Shown here one piece after another: positions 24,455-33,797 of a stretch of 42,150 nt of DNA; the stretch's first letter is position 1; every line of letters begins with the position of its first letter. This DNA is from a virus: positions 1 to 42,150 of IMG/VR virus record IMGVR_UViG_3300013126_000076; one strand, 5' to 3'. Under the pieces are notes generated by a model. The model did not search any database. It saw only the letters and a list, made by a program, of their open reading frames with translations, and was not told the origin of the DNA. The translations under genes were made by a program, and so were the position numbers.

Positions 24455-24801
24455 TAGTCTTCGAACAAACGAACAACTTCGGGGTTAGAGGCAGGTGCCG
24501 GAGCAGTTGTGAAAATACGGCTATACTGCTCAATGATCCTTTCCTCAAGCTTAATGTCCGTGGTCAGAACCAGCTTATCCTTGGGGAAAAGCCAAGTTCC
24601 GACTGTTTCACGAACCGAAGGGCTGATAAATTCCTTGAAGAACAAAGGAACTGTCTGGATGCTTAGTTGTCCAGTAGCCTGATTCGGTTGAACCAGAAGA
24701 ATGGCGGGATTCTTCACCTTTAGGTTTCCGTTCTCCTCGCCAAGAACTTCACCAATGATTGTACGTCCGACATGATCTACGAATGGTTGAATTGAATTCA
24801 T
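24454..24801 (-). CDS. Hypothetical protein, possibly Sm-like
   Basis: 115 residues. The first 60 (VGRTIIGEVLGEENGNLKV, then NPAILLV) are short strands with the look of an Sm-fold barrel; the C-terminus is helical and acidic (NPEVVRLFED). It is the first gene of the uvsX-gp41-gp32 transcription unit. No function can be assigned; RNA binding would follow if the Sm reading is right. Confidence 0.7.
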   Translation of the reverse strand: MNSIQPFVDHVGRTIIGEVLGEENGNLKVKNPAILLVQPNQATGQLSIQTVPLFFKEFISPSVRETVGTWLFPKDKLVLTTDIKLEERIIEQYSRIFTTAPAPASNPEVVRLFED

Positions 24802-24838
24802 AAGAGCATTTAACCATATGATTTAAAAAAGCAACAAT

Positions 24839-24846
24839 AATAAATA
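24839..24846 (+). promoter_or_regulatory. Late-promoter-like box (AATAAATA)
   Basis: AATAAATA ends five bases before the ATG at 24852. This is a single plus-strand late gene isolated between two minus-strand replication operons, so it needs its own promoter. Confidence 0.55.
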
Positions 24847-24851
24847 ATATT

Positions 24852-25658
24852 ATGCATCAAGAGTCCCATAAAATATTCGAAGCATATGTTCTTGCAAAAC
24901 GCCTTGAAGATAAACAACTTAACGAAGGTATCATGGATTTCTTGGGTGGTTTAAAAGTAAGACGCGAAGATAAAATGCGTTACAACACATATAAAGATAT
25001 GTGGACAAGATTCTGGTATCCTCGTTTTGCAAAGAAAGGGGACATCAAAACAAACAAAGCAAAAGCCATAGATACGTTTGACAAGTTTTTGAATAGCCGT
25101 CGTTGGGCCGATGAAAACATGGAAGCCAACAAGGACGAAGCTTTGGAATATTTTAGCAAGAATCACGGAAGCATGGATTTTGACAATCTTCAAAAAGGTG
25201 CGATTGAAACACTTCTTTACGGTCAAACTTCAATCAGTACACCCGGTAAAACACCTGAAACAGTAAAAGAACCTGAAACAGTAAAAGAACCTGAAACAAA
25301 ATCTGATGAACCATCCGCTGATACTGGAAAGGTTGTGGATTCATCCGCTTCGGCATCTAAAACAATGGATCCTAAAGATTATGCGAAACTTTCTCCGGAA
25401 GAAAAAGAAAAACTTCATAGTAGTGACGTATATGCTAGAAAAGGTTCAGAAACAGTTGCCCCTACACCTGCTCCTATTGCCACTACTGCAGAAACTCCTG
25501 CCGAACCAGAAGAAGATCCTTATAAGTTAAAAGCAGAAGTAACTCGTCTTAAAAAACTAAATCAAGCTTGGATCGGAGCCATTAAGAAAAAGTTTGGCCG
25601 GAATGTAAGAAAACCCAGTGATCTTGCTGGTAAAAAATCAGTCGTCGGAAAAAAGTAA
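24852..25658 (+). CDS. Putative capsid-internal or structural protein
   Basis: 268 residues, unrecognised. The N-terminus (FEAYVLAKRLEDKQLNEGIM) is a helix ending in QLNE-G, a site type cut by T4 prohead protease. A folded helical part (residues 40-125, rich in Trp/Arg/Lys) is followed by a Pro/Glu/Thr/Ser disordered linker containing a six-residue tandem repeat (PETVKE). A basic helical tail ends KKSVVGKK. The last 21 bases overlap the polymerase gene end to end. Its lone position with a late box suggests a virion protein. Confidence 0.75.
   Translation: MHQESHKIFEAYVLAKRLEDKQLNEGIMDFLGGLKVRREDKMRYNTYKDMWTRFWYPRFAKKGDIKTNKAKAIDTFDKFLNSRRWADENMEANKDEALEYFSKNHGSMDFDNLQKGAIETLLYGQTSISTPGKTPETVKEPETVKEPETKSDEPSADTGKVVDSSASASKTMDPKDYAKLSPEEKEKLHSSDVYARKGSETVAPTPAPIATTAETPAEPEEDPYKLKAEVTRLKKLNQAWIGAIKKKFGRNVRKPSDLAGKKSVVGKK
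25254..25298 (+). repeat. 18-base tandem repeat, 2.5 copies
   Basis: CCTGAAACAGTAAAAGAA occurs twice in a row, followed by half a copy, encoding PETVKE repeats in the disordered linker. The copies are identical, so the expansion is recent. Confidence 0.9.
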
Positions 25659-28223
25659 TTCCAGATTAGCGTAATTCATTTGGCTCGGCTCACGAATCTG
25701 CCATCCCACTGGCTCAAACAATTTGCGCATGGTTTCAGACACGAGCTTTTCAAACTGTTTTTCCTTGTCCATTGGGAATTCTTCTTTAAATTCCTCGGGC
25801 ATTCTGTTCTTGAATGCCATCACTGTTAAAGCATACTTGTTTGGTTGCTGTACATAATAATATTGAATCTTGTCTCCGCTGGTTATTTTTTCATATTTTT
25901 TGTCCAGCTTTAATCTTTTGATAAAATAATTGTAATAATAAGCAGCTTTTACATGAACAGGCATTCCTTTTACGGTTGTCAGTTCGTTGCATGAATCCGC
26001 ATATTTCTCGTAATTCTTAATTCCTACCACAAATGAAAGTTCTTTTTCTGGTTTAGTTTGGAATTCTTCGTAAATTTTATCCATGATAATATTTGTTTGA
26101 GAAGGATCACGGGTGTTCAGCATGGTTTCAATGATCTTTTTATTAAAAACCTTAACTTCTTTTGTCATGGTACTGCGAACAACCTCAATTCCGGTATACT
26201 TGGTTTTGTCGCAGGGAACGCCTTCTTCATCTATGACATGAAGCACATTCCTTTTCTTTTGAATAAAAATACCCACATCACAAATGCTTTCCCGTTTAAA
26301 TTCCAATGTGGGATTGCTGCTGTTCAGTTCCTTCTTGGCCCAATCACATATCTTTTCATTTATATATTTTTCCAGCTTTTCGATCAATTTTTCCGCTTCA
26401 TGAGAAAGTGTATTGTCTTTTTTTAATAATTTTATATTATTTTTTTCAATTAATCGTTGAATCGATATATAAACAGAATCTGTATCGTTATAAATTGTGG
26501 GGGAATGTGCTTTTAAGGTTTCCCGGTCAATTCCGGATTCTACAAAGAAGTTCTCAATAATCTCATTTGCATGTTTAATAACAGTTTGACCAGTGAGAGT
26601 AATGCTTCTGGCAATATCCCGGTCACTAAGAAAGAAGAAATTGTTGGCAAACGCCCCGTAGATACTGTTCATGAGAATTTTAAGGGCATACTGTTTGTTA
26701 TTCAGTACAGATTCCCGGTTCTTTTTTTCTCTATAATCGGACGAATCCTTGGATAGGGTAAGAAGTTCGCGTTTGATTTTCTTAAGTTCCCTTTTGATGT
26801 CTACACGTTTCTTATAGTTTTCTGCAATAATTTGAGGAACCAATCCTTCTTCTTTTTGATAAAACAAGGTTCCTATCTTGGTCCGGGCCAAATTCTCTTT
26901 TTCAAGAAAGGTATTCAGCTTTTCTTCAGTCAATATATACTTTTTTCCACTGGCATGGGTCAAGGTATAGGTGCCATCATCGTTTCGACCATCTATGGTT
27001 CCTATTTTTGTTTCCGGAGACATGTTACAGGTTCGAATTAGATTTGGGTATAGTGAGTTTGCATCAAAACTTATGACGGCATCATGAAATCCCCGTTGTG
27101 GTTCACTGACAAAAGCTCCTTCAATTGTCACCCCGTCATCTTCTTTGTGTGGAAACGTGGGTATGATCTTGTTGTTTTTCTTGGCTTGTATAGCCACGGC
27201 ACCTGCCACGATGCTAATTGTGCTCATGGCAGTCTCCAAATTGGTCAAACCCACATGTGAAAGGGACCGCAAGATGTTCAGATAGCTGAGTTTTTCCTCC
27301 AGCTTAACAAGCAGATTAACGTCCTGAATGTTATATTGCACAAACTGCTTCCAGTTTTTGTCTGCTAGAGAGGATAAATTGCTCTCCTCGTATTCAACTT
27401 TCGTTTCTCCCAGTTCCAAAGCACCGATAGATCCGAGTGAATAGCTTTCTCTCTGGATCGGACAGAACTTTTTGTACACATTCATGTAATCCAGATTGGC
27501 GATTCCTTCGATATAAAACTTTTCCGCCTTTCTTCCGAATTTAGTGAATATCTCTTTGGCAATAATATTCTTATAAGGACTTAATCTTTTGGATTCGTCC
27601 TCACCCAATACCCTGTTAATCCGGTGAACCAGATAAGGAATGTCAAAAATTTCCCCGTTCCATGTGGCAACAATATCCGGATAGTCTTTTTCAAAGAATT
27701 CCAAAAAGGTTCGAAGCAAAATTATCTCATCTTTGCAATGATGATATACCACATTGTCATGGGATTCATAAGGGTGCAGACCAAAACTATGAAAAGTCTC
27801 GCTCAAGTTGTCATAAATGGTGATCATATTGACCGGAGCTTTGGCCAAATGAGGTTCGGGAAACTCATCCGGACTGTATGTTTCAATATCCAGATAAAAT
27901 ATCTTTAAAGGATGCTTAACAAAGTCTGGGTTGTCTATTTCTGTTGAAAATTCATCAATCAGGAACTGTTGAGAACAAGTAAAGTTATGAAATATTCGTT
28001 TGTTCTCATCCTTTTCTGCAAACAATCGTCGTTCTTTGGACGAATTGAAAACCTTTTTCTTTAATTTTGTATTATATAAAGATATTTCATCATTCTGACC
28101 ATTAGTTTCAACGTATAGATACGGATAATATGTCCGACTTACGGTAACTCTTTCCCCCGTTTCAGACCATGTGGCTAAACGTATGGCGTGATTTAACGGG
28201 TCATATGTGGCATGTCTGTACAC
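25638..28223 (-). CDS. 43: Family B DNA polymerase (gp43-like)
   Basis: 861 residues. Proofreading motifs: FYLDIETYS (Asp112, Glu114), NGEIFDIPYL (Asp194) and the YNIQD region at 297-301. Polymerase motifs: A SFDANSLYPN (Asp387), B KILMNSIYGAFAN (515-527), C YNDTDSVYIS (Asp580, Asp582). All catalytic residues are present. The C-terminus NLELLFSDD resembles the clamp-binding tail of T4 gp43. The start is GTG, five bases after the glycosyltransferase gene stop. It copies the phage genome with the clamp, gp32 and gp41. Confidence 0.95.
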   Translation of the reverse strand: MYRHATYDPLNHAIRLATWSETGERVTVSRTYYPYLYVETNGQNDEISLYNTKLKKKVFNSSKERRLFAEKDENKRIFHNFTCSQQFLIDEFSTEIDNPDFVKHPLKIFYLDIETYSPDEFPEPHLAKAPVNMITIYDNLSETFHSFGLHPYESHDNVVYHHCKDEIILLRTFLEFFEKDYPDIVATWNGEIFDIPYLVHRINRVLGEDESKRLSPYKNIIAKEIFTKFGRKAEKFYIEGIANLDYMNVYKKFCPIQRESYSLGSIGALELGETKVEYEESNLSSLADKNWKQFVQYNIQDVNLLVKLEEKLSYLNILRSLSHVGLTNLETAMSTISIVAGAVAIQAKKNNKIIPTFPHKEDDGVTIEGAFVSEPQRGFHDAVISFDANSLYPNLIRTCNMSPETKIGTIDGRNDDGTYTLTHASGKKYILTEEKLNTFLEKENLARTKIGTLFYQKEEGLVPQIIAENYKKRVDIKRELKKIKRELLTLSKDSSDYREKKNRESVLNNKQYALKILMNSIYGAFANNFFFLSDRDIARSITLTGQTVIKHANEIIENFFVESGIDRETLKAHSPTIYNDTDSVYISIQRLIEKNNIKLLKKDNTLSHEAEKLIEKLEKYINEKICDWAKKELNSSNPTLEFKRESICDVGIFIQKKRNVLHVIDEEGVPCDKTKYTGIEVVRSTMTKEVKVFNKKIIETMLNTRDPSQTNIIMDKIYEEFQTKPEKELSFVVGIKNYEKYADSCNELTTVKGMPVHVKAAYYYNYFIKRLKLDKKYEKITSGDKIQYYYVQQPNKYALTVMAFKNRMPEEFKEEFPMDKEKQFEKLVSETMRKLFEPVGWQIREPSQMNYANLELLFSDD

Positions 28224-28228
28224 GCCGT

Positions 28229-29449
28229 CTAGGTTAAACCATTGTACTTGTTTAGCAACACCCTTCTTTCATCGCCATAGGGATATTTGTACAATTCCAC
28301 ATATTTGTTGATATTATCCTCATTTTCCAGCCATCTGCTTTCAGCATAAGACCGGGCCCGTTCACAATGTGTCATGTATTTTGATTTTTTGCTTAAAACT
28401 TGCTCAATTGTTTTAATCATTTCATCGCCAGTATCAAATTTAAAAGGTGCATCTTCATAAGTGCAAAGATTTTGACAGGCAATTGGCAGTCCATAGCAAC
28501 AAGCTTCTATATATTTCAAATCACTTTTGCTTTTATTGAAATTATTGTTTTGCAAAGGGGCAATCATCATGTTGATCTTCATGTCGTTTATCTTGCCGGG
28601 GTAATTGTATAATTCCGCCCACGGATGATATTCAAAAATACCCCGTTCAACTAATGGACGAAACATCATGGGAAACGCTCCGAAGAAAACCCACTGATAT
28701 TTGTCTTTTGTGTCGGCAATTGCCTGCAGAACGTGCGCAAAATCGTCATTCTGACCTACCCGGTTCTCCACATCAAAATGCGCACCACTCCCTGCATAAA
28801 GAATACGGGGTTTCTTTTGGAATGCATCATAGTTTTCACTGATACGCTTTAAATTATAATAATTACCCATCCAAAACTTGGGAGGATAGTTGGGAATGAT
28901 GGTAATCTTCTTATGTCCTGTCTTTTCCGCATAGTAATCCCTCATGAATTTGCATGTAACAGTAATTTCATCGCACTCATTCATGATGGCTTGGGCTTGT
29001 TTGCGAATATTCGGATCAATAAAAGCTGTTTTGAACTTGTTATAGTCTGGGATATCCTCATGAAACACAAGATCATCTATTTCATACATGAGACGAAAAC
29101 CTTGTTCCTTTCCAATCTGCTTCAAAAACTGAACAAACTTAAGCTGATGTTCGGTTGCTTGTCGTTGTACACGAACTGCCTTGGTATGAATATAATAACG
29201 AGGATCCAGACACATCACAGTCGTGCTGTGCATGGTCATTTTGTTGTGAGCATTAAGGATCATTTCGGGCCAAATCAAACGCCAATGACCACAGCCACTA
29301 TAATCTGCCAGATAGTTGATTCCCCGGTCCGGAATATTGTCAGGTTGTGCAGGAGTAGGAGTAAGCTGACGGGGAACTGCTTTGTTTGTGTATTGGCTTG
29401 CTGCTTGAAGCAAAGGATTGGATACGTAAGGATTGCCCGGTGTAAACAT
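28229..29449 (-). CDS. GT4-type (GT-B fold) glycosyltransferase
   Basis: 406 residues. The C-terminal half has RILYAGSGAHF, WVFFGAFP and NKSKSDLKYIEACCYGLPI, the donor-sugar-binding pattern of family 4 enzymes. The N-terminal half has LMYEIDDLVFHED and ITIIPNYPP. It transfers a sugar from a nucleotide donor to an unknown acceptor. It lies between gp46 and the polymerase, 21 bases from the former. Together with the GT-A enzyme and the RmlD-like enzyme it suggests a phage glycosylation pathway. Confidence 0.85.
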   Translation of the reverse strand: MFTPGNPYVSNPLLQAASQYTNKAVPRQLTPTPAQPDNIPDRGINYLADYSGCGHWRLIWPEMILNAHNKMTMHSTTVMCLDPRYYIHTKAVRVQRQATEHQLKFVQFLKQIGKEQGFRLMYEIDDLVFHEDIPDYNKFKTAFIDPNIRKQAQAIMNECDEITVTCKFMRDYYAEKTGHKKITIIPNYPPKFWMGNYYNLKRISENYDAFQKKPRILYAGSGAHFDVENRVGQNDDFAHVLQAIADTKDKYQWVFFGAFPMMFRPLVERGIFEYHPWAELYNYPGKINDMKINMMIAPLQNNNFNKSKSDLKYIEACCYGLPIACQNLCTYEDAPFKFDTGDEMIKTIEQVLSKKSKYMTHCERARSYAESRWLENEDNINKYVELYKYPYGDERRVLLNKYNGLT

Positions 29450-29470
29450 AAATTTAATTAATATATATTT

Positions 29471-31249
29471 TTAATTTTCAAGCAGGTTTGTTATGCCATT
29501 TTTCTTTTGCAAGCTTATGGTTTTGTAGTTATTTGAATAAATTGCGTCTTTCCGGTGACTAATAATGAAAACACACTTGTTTTGGGCAATTTCTTCACAT
29601 ATATCCGTGATAAGTTGTACGCTTTTCTTGTCAAAACTACTGTCAAATATCTCATCAAAAAGCACAAAATTAAACATGGGAAAGTTTTGAAGTTCTCGCA
29701 TTTCCATAAAAGAGAACATGCAAGCCAAGTCCACCGCCTTCTTTTCTGCTCCTGACAGGTTTGCATAACTTGCAACCTTGCCCACGGCATCTGTAAGACT
29801 GTCCTCAAAGTAATGATCAAATGTTATTCGGGAATTGGCATCCAATTTGTTTAGATAATGGTTTATTTTATTATTCAGAAGGGTTATTATTTTAGAAATA
29901 AATACGCTTTTAAGACCTTCATCGCTTAAAATGAATTTACTATTATTTAAAATATAAATTCTTTGATCTGCCTCGGTTATCTTTTTTTGCAAATCACCCA
30001 GTTTGGTTTTGTTATCCTCTATGGTTTTGTCAAAATTCTCTGTTCGATTCTTTTCTTTTTCAATCTGGTTCTCAACATCCTTGATGGAGGATTCTATTTG
30101 CTCGATCAGCTTTTTGTTTTGTTCTTGTTTGGAATTGTCTTTTTCAAATTGCTTTTCCCTCTTTTGAAGAGTGTCTATTATTTTCTCTGCCTCGGTTCTT
30201 TTTGACAGTATTTTTTTACGCTTTTCGGTTTCTTCGAGAATAAGAGATTCATTTTTTTCTATTTGTTGTTGCATCTCTTTTTTTCGGTTTTCCACATGAT
30301 CCTTGCAACTTTCATCAATTTCCCTCAAGCATGAAGGACAAACATCAATATTTTCTTTGATTTCATTGAGATTTTTTTGAATGCTTTTGATTTCAGATTG
30401 TTTGGCCGTGATATTTTTATCTGATTCATTTGCTTTTTGTTCAATAACTTTTAATGCATTTTTGGCTTGTTCTATCTTTTCAGAATAATCAATCCGTTCT
30501 GTTTTTTGCAAATTCTCAATTTCTTTGTTTAATACACTTATATTTGTTTGAAGAGACTTTATTTTTGTTTCCAATTCAGTAACGTTTTTCTTTTTTTTAT
30601 TTTCAAATTCATCTTTTTGTTTTTTATAATCATCCAGAATAGATTCATAGGTTTCTTTTTTGGCATTTAGTCCTTCTCGAATTTTTCTTTCCTCTGAAAG
30701 TTCACCTTTACACAATTCTGTCATTTCTGAAAATATATCCAAATCCAAGATAGATTCGATATATTCCCTCTTTTCAGACTTCTTCATGTTCATGAAACAA
30801 TTGCTACTGTTGATACCCAGTGAAATACAATTGTTGAATATTTTGCTTGTACAGTGAATCAGAGCTTGAATTGTTTCATTTGTGTTTGCAATGGTATCTT
30901 TGGTTTCATCCACCGAATTTTTTATCAGTTTAACGGTGGTAGGATTGATTGTGCGAATTATTTCGTAACCGTCGTTAGATATGTCAAACGTGATGTTAAC
31001 AATTGTTTTTCCATTTGTGTAATAATTAGGTATCAGATCTTTTTTGATTTCTCGGATGGTTTCTCCAAACAAAGCAAAATGAATGGCATCTGCTATGGTA
31101 CTTTTGCCCACACCATTAGATCTTTCCGGTTTGTCCAGATTTTGACCAGTAATCAAGCAAAGACCCTTTTCAAACTGTACTGTGATGGGCTTTTCCCCCA
31201 CAGAAAGGAAATTTTTTATATAAACTGTTTTAAAATTTATAGATTGCAT
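29471..31249 (-). CDS. 46: Recombination endonuclease subunit gp46 (SbcC/Rad50-like)
   Basis: 592 residues from the ATG at 31249. Walker A NGVGKST at 45-51 opens a split ABC-ATPase head. Two long coiled coils flank a zinc-hook CPSC near residue 300. The C-terminal head has the signature LSGAEKKAVDLA and Walker B FNFVLFDE. With gp47 it resects double-strand ends for UvsX-driven recombination. The start shares its A with the gp47 stop (TGATG); the frame upstream of it is rejected. Confidence 0.93.
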   Translation of the reverse strand: MQSINFKTVYIKNFLSVGEKPITVQFEKGLCLITGQNLDKPERSNGVGKSTIADAIHFALFGETIREIKKDLIPNYYTNGKTIVNITFDISNDGYEIIRTINPTTVKLIKNSVDETKDTIANTNETIQALIHCTSKIFNNCISLGINSSNCFMNMKKSEKREYIESILDLDIFSEMTELCKGELSEERKIREGLNAKKETYESILDDYKKQKDEFENKKKKNVTELETKIKSLQTNISVLNKEIENLQKTERIDYSEKIEQAKNALKVIEQKANESDKNITAKQSEIKSIQKNLNEIKENIDVCPSCLREIDESCKDHVENRKKEMQQQIEKNESLILEETEKRKKILSKRTEAEKIIDTLQKREKQFEKDNSKQEQNKKLIEQIESSIKDVENQIEKEKNRTENFDKTIEDNKTKLGDLQKKITEADQRIYILNNSKFILSDEGLKSVFISKIITLLNNKINHYLNKLDANSRITFDHYFEDSLTDAVGKVASYANLSGAEKKAVDLACMFSFMEMRELQNFPMFNFVLFDEIFDSSFDKKSVQLITDICEEIAQNKCVFIISHRKDAIYSNNYKTISLQKKNGITNLLEN

Positions 31250-32259
31250 CAGGCACACCTTTTGTAAAGATTGCTGCAATAATCCAAGGTTTCTTTTTTA
31301 TGTTCCACTTCCATCCCGTTAATAAATTCTTCCAGCATCTGTTCAAACCCTATATTGGTTTCGTTTGATTCAGATTCACTTTTTAATTCAAAATCAGTCT
31401 GAGTAAGAAGGGTAAATGGTGTGAATTCTTCCTGTATTTGACTGGAAAAGCTCGTATATTTTTCTGTGGTATCAGACACATCAAAGATAACTCGCACAAT
31501 AGAATTTTTTCTTTTGGGTGTTTCTTTTTTGGAATATCGAACTATTTCATGCCGAGGTGAAAACTCATTCTCAAACTTTTTTAAATCCATGTTTTCCAAA
31601 TCAAGAATATATGCGTATTTGTTGTTATTAATATCTGCAAAAGTATGCTGGAATGGATTTCCCAAATATCCGGCTGTTAGTTTATTCATTTTACGGACAT
31701 CACTGATATGAAAATGACCGGCCAGAATAAACCGTTCCTTTTCACTAAATTTTTCTAAATCAGAACCTTCTTCGCAAAATTTGCTGTTGTTCATCTTGAA
31801 ATGTTTGAATTCTGCATGAGTTAGTACAACATCCGCTTCATAATTCTTTTCATCTGATGAGTCTGTCCAAGGAACCATGTTGATTTGTTTGTCCCCATAT
31901 TTGAATGATGTTGTATTGTTCACAACACTCACATACGGATATCCCTGAAACACATGTAGAGAAGTTACATCATTCTTTTCTTTGAAATAAATGTCATGAT
32001 TACCCGTGATCAAATAAACTTTGAAATCGGAAAATACATCCAAGACTTTTCTTGCAATATCCAGAGTAGAAACATCAATTTGGTCCCGATCATGGAAATA
32101 ATCCCCAAGACAAATGATTGATTCCGATCCTTCTTGAACGGCAATTTTCTTAGCCCATTCAGCCCAATCCAAAACAAGCTGATGCCATTTAGGACTATTC
32201 TGATGAACGCCTAGATGAAGATCGGCAAAAAGAAGTGATTTTTTGGTCAGTGTTTTCAA
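31249..32259 (-). CDS. 47: Recombination nuclease subunit gp47 (SbcD/Mre11-like)
   Basis: 336 residues. Calcineurin-type nuclease motifs in order: LLFADLHLG, ICLGDYFHDRD, LITGNHDIY, VVLTHAEF and ILAGHFHISD. These bind the two metal ions. The C-terminal part would contact gp46. The start is TTG whose last two bases begin the TGA stop of the sigma gene, the same TTGA coupling as between uvsY and uvsW. Confidence 0.92.
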   Translation of the reverse strand: MKTLTKKSLLFADLHLGVHQNSPKWHQLVLDWAEWAKKIAVQEGSESIICLGDYFHDRDQIDVSTLDIARKVLDVFSDFKVYLITGNHDIYFKEKNDVTSLHVFQGYPYVSVVNNTTSFKYGDKQINMVPWTDSSDEKNYEADVVLTHAEFKHFKMNNSKFCEEGSDLEKFSEKERFILAGHFHISDVRKMNKLTAGYLGNPFQHTFADINNNKYAYILDLENMDLKKFENEFSPRHEIVRYSKKETPKRKNSIVRVIFDVSDTTEKYTSFSSQIQEEFTPFTLLTQTDFELKSESESNETNIGFEQMLEEFINGMEVEHKKETLDYCSNLYKRCA

Positions 32260-33797
32260 TTGTCATCATTGTTGTCATTATCAATATAAACGTGACCACC
32301 CGTGTTTTCCGTTCCTTCTATCATTTTGTCCATGTACATTTTTTCCTTGTATTGTTCCAAGGTTTCATGATGCTTTTTTTCTTTCTTGATCCTGTTGATA
32401 AAAGCATGAAACGCAATCGTGGTGAAATAACTGAAGGGGCTGTATCCAGAATCCAGATTGAATTTTTTATGCTTGAGGGCCGTCATCATTTTGACAATGG
32501 CATCTCCCACCATTTCGTCCCGATAACTATTTCCCGTAACATAAATTTTCCCATTTCTTCTGCAAACAAAAGTTCCATACTCGGTGGTGGGGCACCAAAC
32601 AGTTCCATTGTAGGGATGGGTTGGTAGATTTGGTTTGCCCGCCTTTCCTATTGTTTTTGTTTTACCAACAGAGGTTACACCTGCTCCGGGTCTTCCTCCG
32701 TGCATATCTATGTTTTCCACTCGACATGTTAATTTTGGTTTGTCGTAAATATTTGAAACAAAATATTCACTGTAACCAAATCTGGAACGATGTTTTCTTA
32801 GAATTTTGGAGGCGGTGATTCCTGCCAATGTGCAAACAATCAAAAACATGTCCATGTGCTTTTCACACTTTTGAACATAAGTTCTTAAATTTTGATTGTC
32901 ATCTTTATGTCTTGTGCTGCCATCACCATCCACCATGGTTTGAATCAACAACAGTCTTTGTTTTTGGGTCAAATTTAATATAAATTCCATGCTCATGATT
33001 CGTTTTGGTGCCAAACGAATTATCTCATTTGCATATTTTTTATTAAAATAAAATCCCAAAATCTCGGGATTGGACCAATTATAAACTTTATATTTTATTC
33101 CCAATTTATCCATACAGTTTTTTATTCTATCCGCTTTTGGTCCAATCTTTTGAAAGATAGTTATGCTGTGGGTTTTTTTACCCAGTGCAAAATGTCCTTC
33201 AGTTATGGCCCATCCCATCAATTCGACAAAAGCATTGCTATAAATTGCTTTGTTTGGTTTAACATGTTTGCCCATTAAAACCAAATGGTTATTGGTTTTC
33301 AACAATTCAACAGGCTGTAGCCCATTTTCAATTGTAACAAATTTATGATTTGGCGTGACCAAAGCATCAAGTGCTTTCAAAGTCAATCGATGCATTTTTC
33401 CTTTATATTTTCCAACATACAAATCCAGTATTTTGGACCATACAAATCTTTTTTCATCGATATTGTATGACAAAATAATGTCCTTTTTTGTAAGTTCAGA
33501 ATATTTTAGCCATCCCCGTTGAGTTAATGCCTCTGTTTGTGTGTCCACACAATAATTTATGAAGTTGGGGGCATAACTAAGACCATTTGCAATCTTGCTG
33601 ACACTCTCGCCCAGATAAGCGGTAAGTGTTCCGGATGCATAAAAACCCCGAATGCCATCCTCGAATTCTTTTGAATTTACATAATGAGTTTTTTCTTTTT
33701 TAACTTTTGCGGCTATTTTTTTAATATCAACATTGTCATCAGAACAATCTGATAATTGTTGTTGATTCTTGGGTTTGCGTCCTCTTTTTTTCTTCAT
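32256..33797 (-). CDS. 55: gp55-like late sigma factor precursor with intein
   Basis: 513 residues as encoded; 172 after removal of a 341-residue intein (T4 gp55 is 185). The N-extein (1-82) starts with a basic stretch. The C-extein (424-513) begins SYRDEMVGDAI and continues with SPFSYFTTIAFHAFINRIKK, the conserved core of T4-type late sigma factors. The two exteins join as NFINY-SYRDEM, exactly the expected uninterrupted sequence. The mature protein would direct host RNA polymerase to the NNTAAATA boxes, with the clamp as activator. The start overlaps the uvsW stop (ATGA). Confidence 0.9.
   Translation of the reverse strand: MKKKRGRKPKNQQQLSDCSDDNVDIKKIAAKVKKEKTHYVNSKEFEDGIRGFYASGTLTAYLGESVSKIANGLSYAPNFINYCVDTQTEALTQRGWLKYSELTKKDIILSYNIDEKRFVWSKILDLYVGKYKGKMHRLTLKALDALVTPNHKFVTIENGLQPVELLKTNNHLVLMGKHVKPNKAIYSNAFVELMGWAITEGHFALGKKTHSITIFQKIGPKADRIKNCMDKLGIKYKVYNWSNPEILGFYFNKKYANEIIRLAPKRIMSMEFILNLTQKQRLLLIQTMVDGDGSTRHKDDNQNLRTYVQKCEKHMDMFLIVCTLAGITASKILRKHRSRFGYSEYFVSNIYDKPKLTCRVENIDMHGGRPGAGVTSVGKTKTIGKAGKPNLPTHPYNGTVWCPTTEYGTFVCRRNGKIYVTGNSYRDEMVGDAIVKMMTALKHKKFNLDSGYSPFSYFTTIAFHAFINRIKKEKKHHETLEQYKEKMYMDKMIEGTENTGGHVYIDNDNNDDN
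32529..33551 (-). other. Intein with LAGLIDADG-type endonuclease domain
   Basis: Residues 83-423 of the sigma factor precursor. It starts with Cys83 (CVDTQTEALTQRGWLKYSEL), has the block B TPNH at 148-151, and ends VCRRNGKIYVTGN followed by Ser424 as the +1 nucleophile. The penultimate residue is Gly422, not the usual His. The central part has two endonuclease-like motifs, LMGWAITEGHF and MVDGDGSTRH. All parts needed for splicing and homing seem intact apart from the missing penultimate His, which some active inteins also lack. Confidence 0.9.

Noticed and set aside
25254-25298. The 18-base tandem repeat as a phase-variation or CRISPR-like element
   Set aside because: It keeps the frame and encodes a disordered PETVKE linker; 2.5 copies without spacers fit a simple coding expansion.
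31250-31279. Upstream start for gp46
   Set aside because: The ten added residues overlap the end of gp47; the TGATG junction gives a coupled start right before the conserved N-terminal strand.
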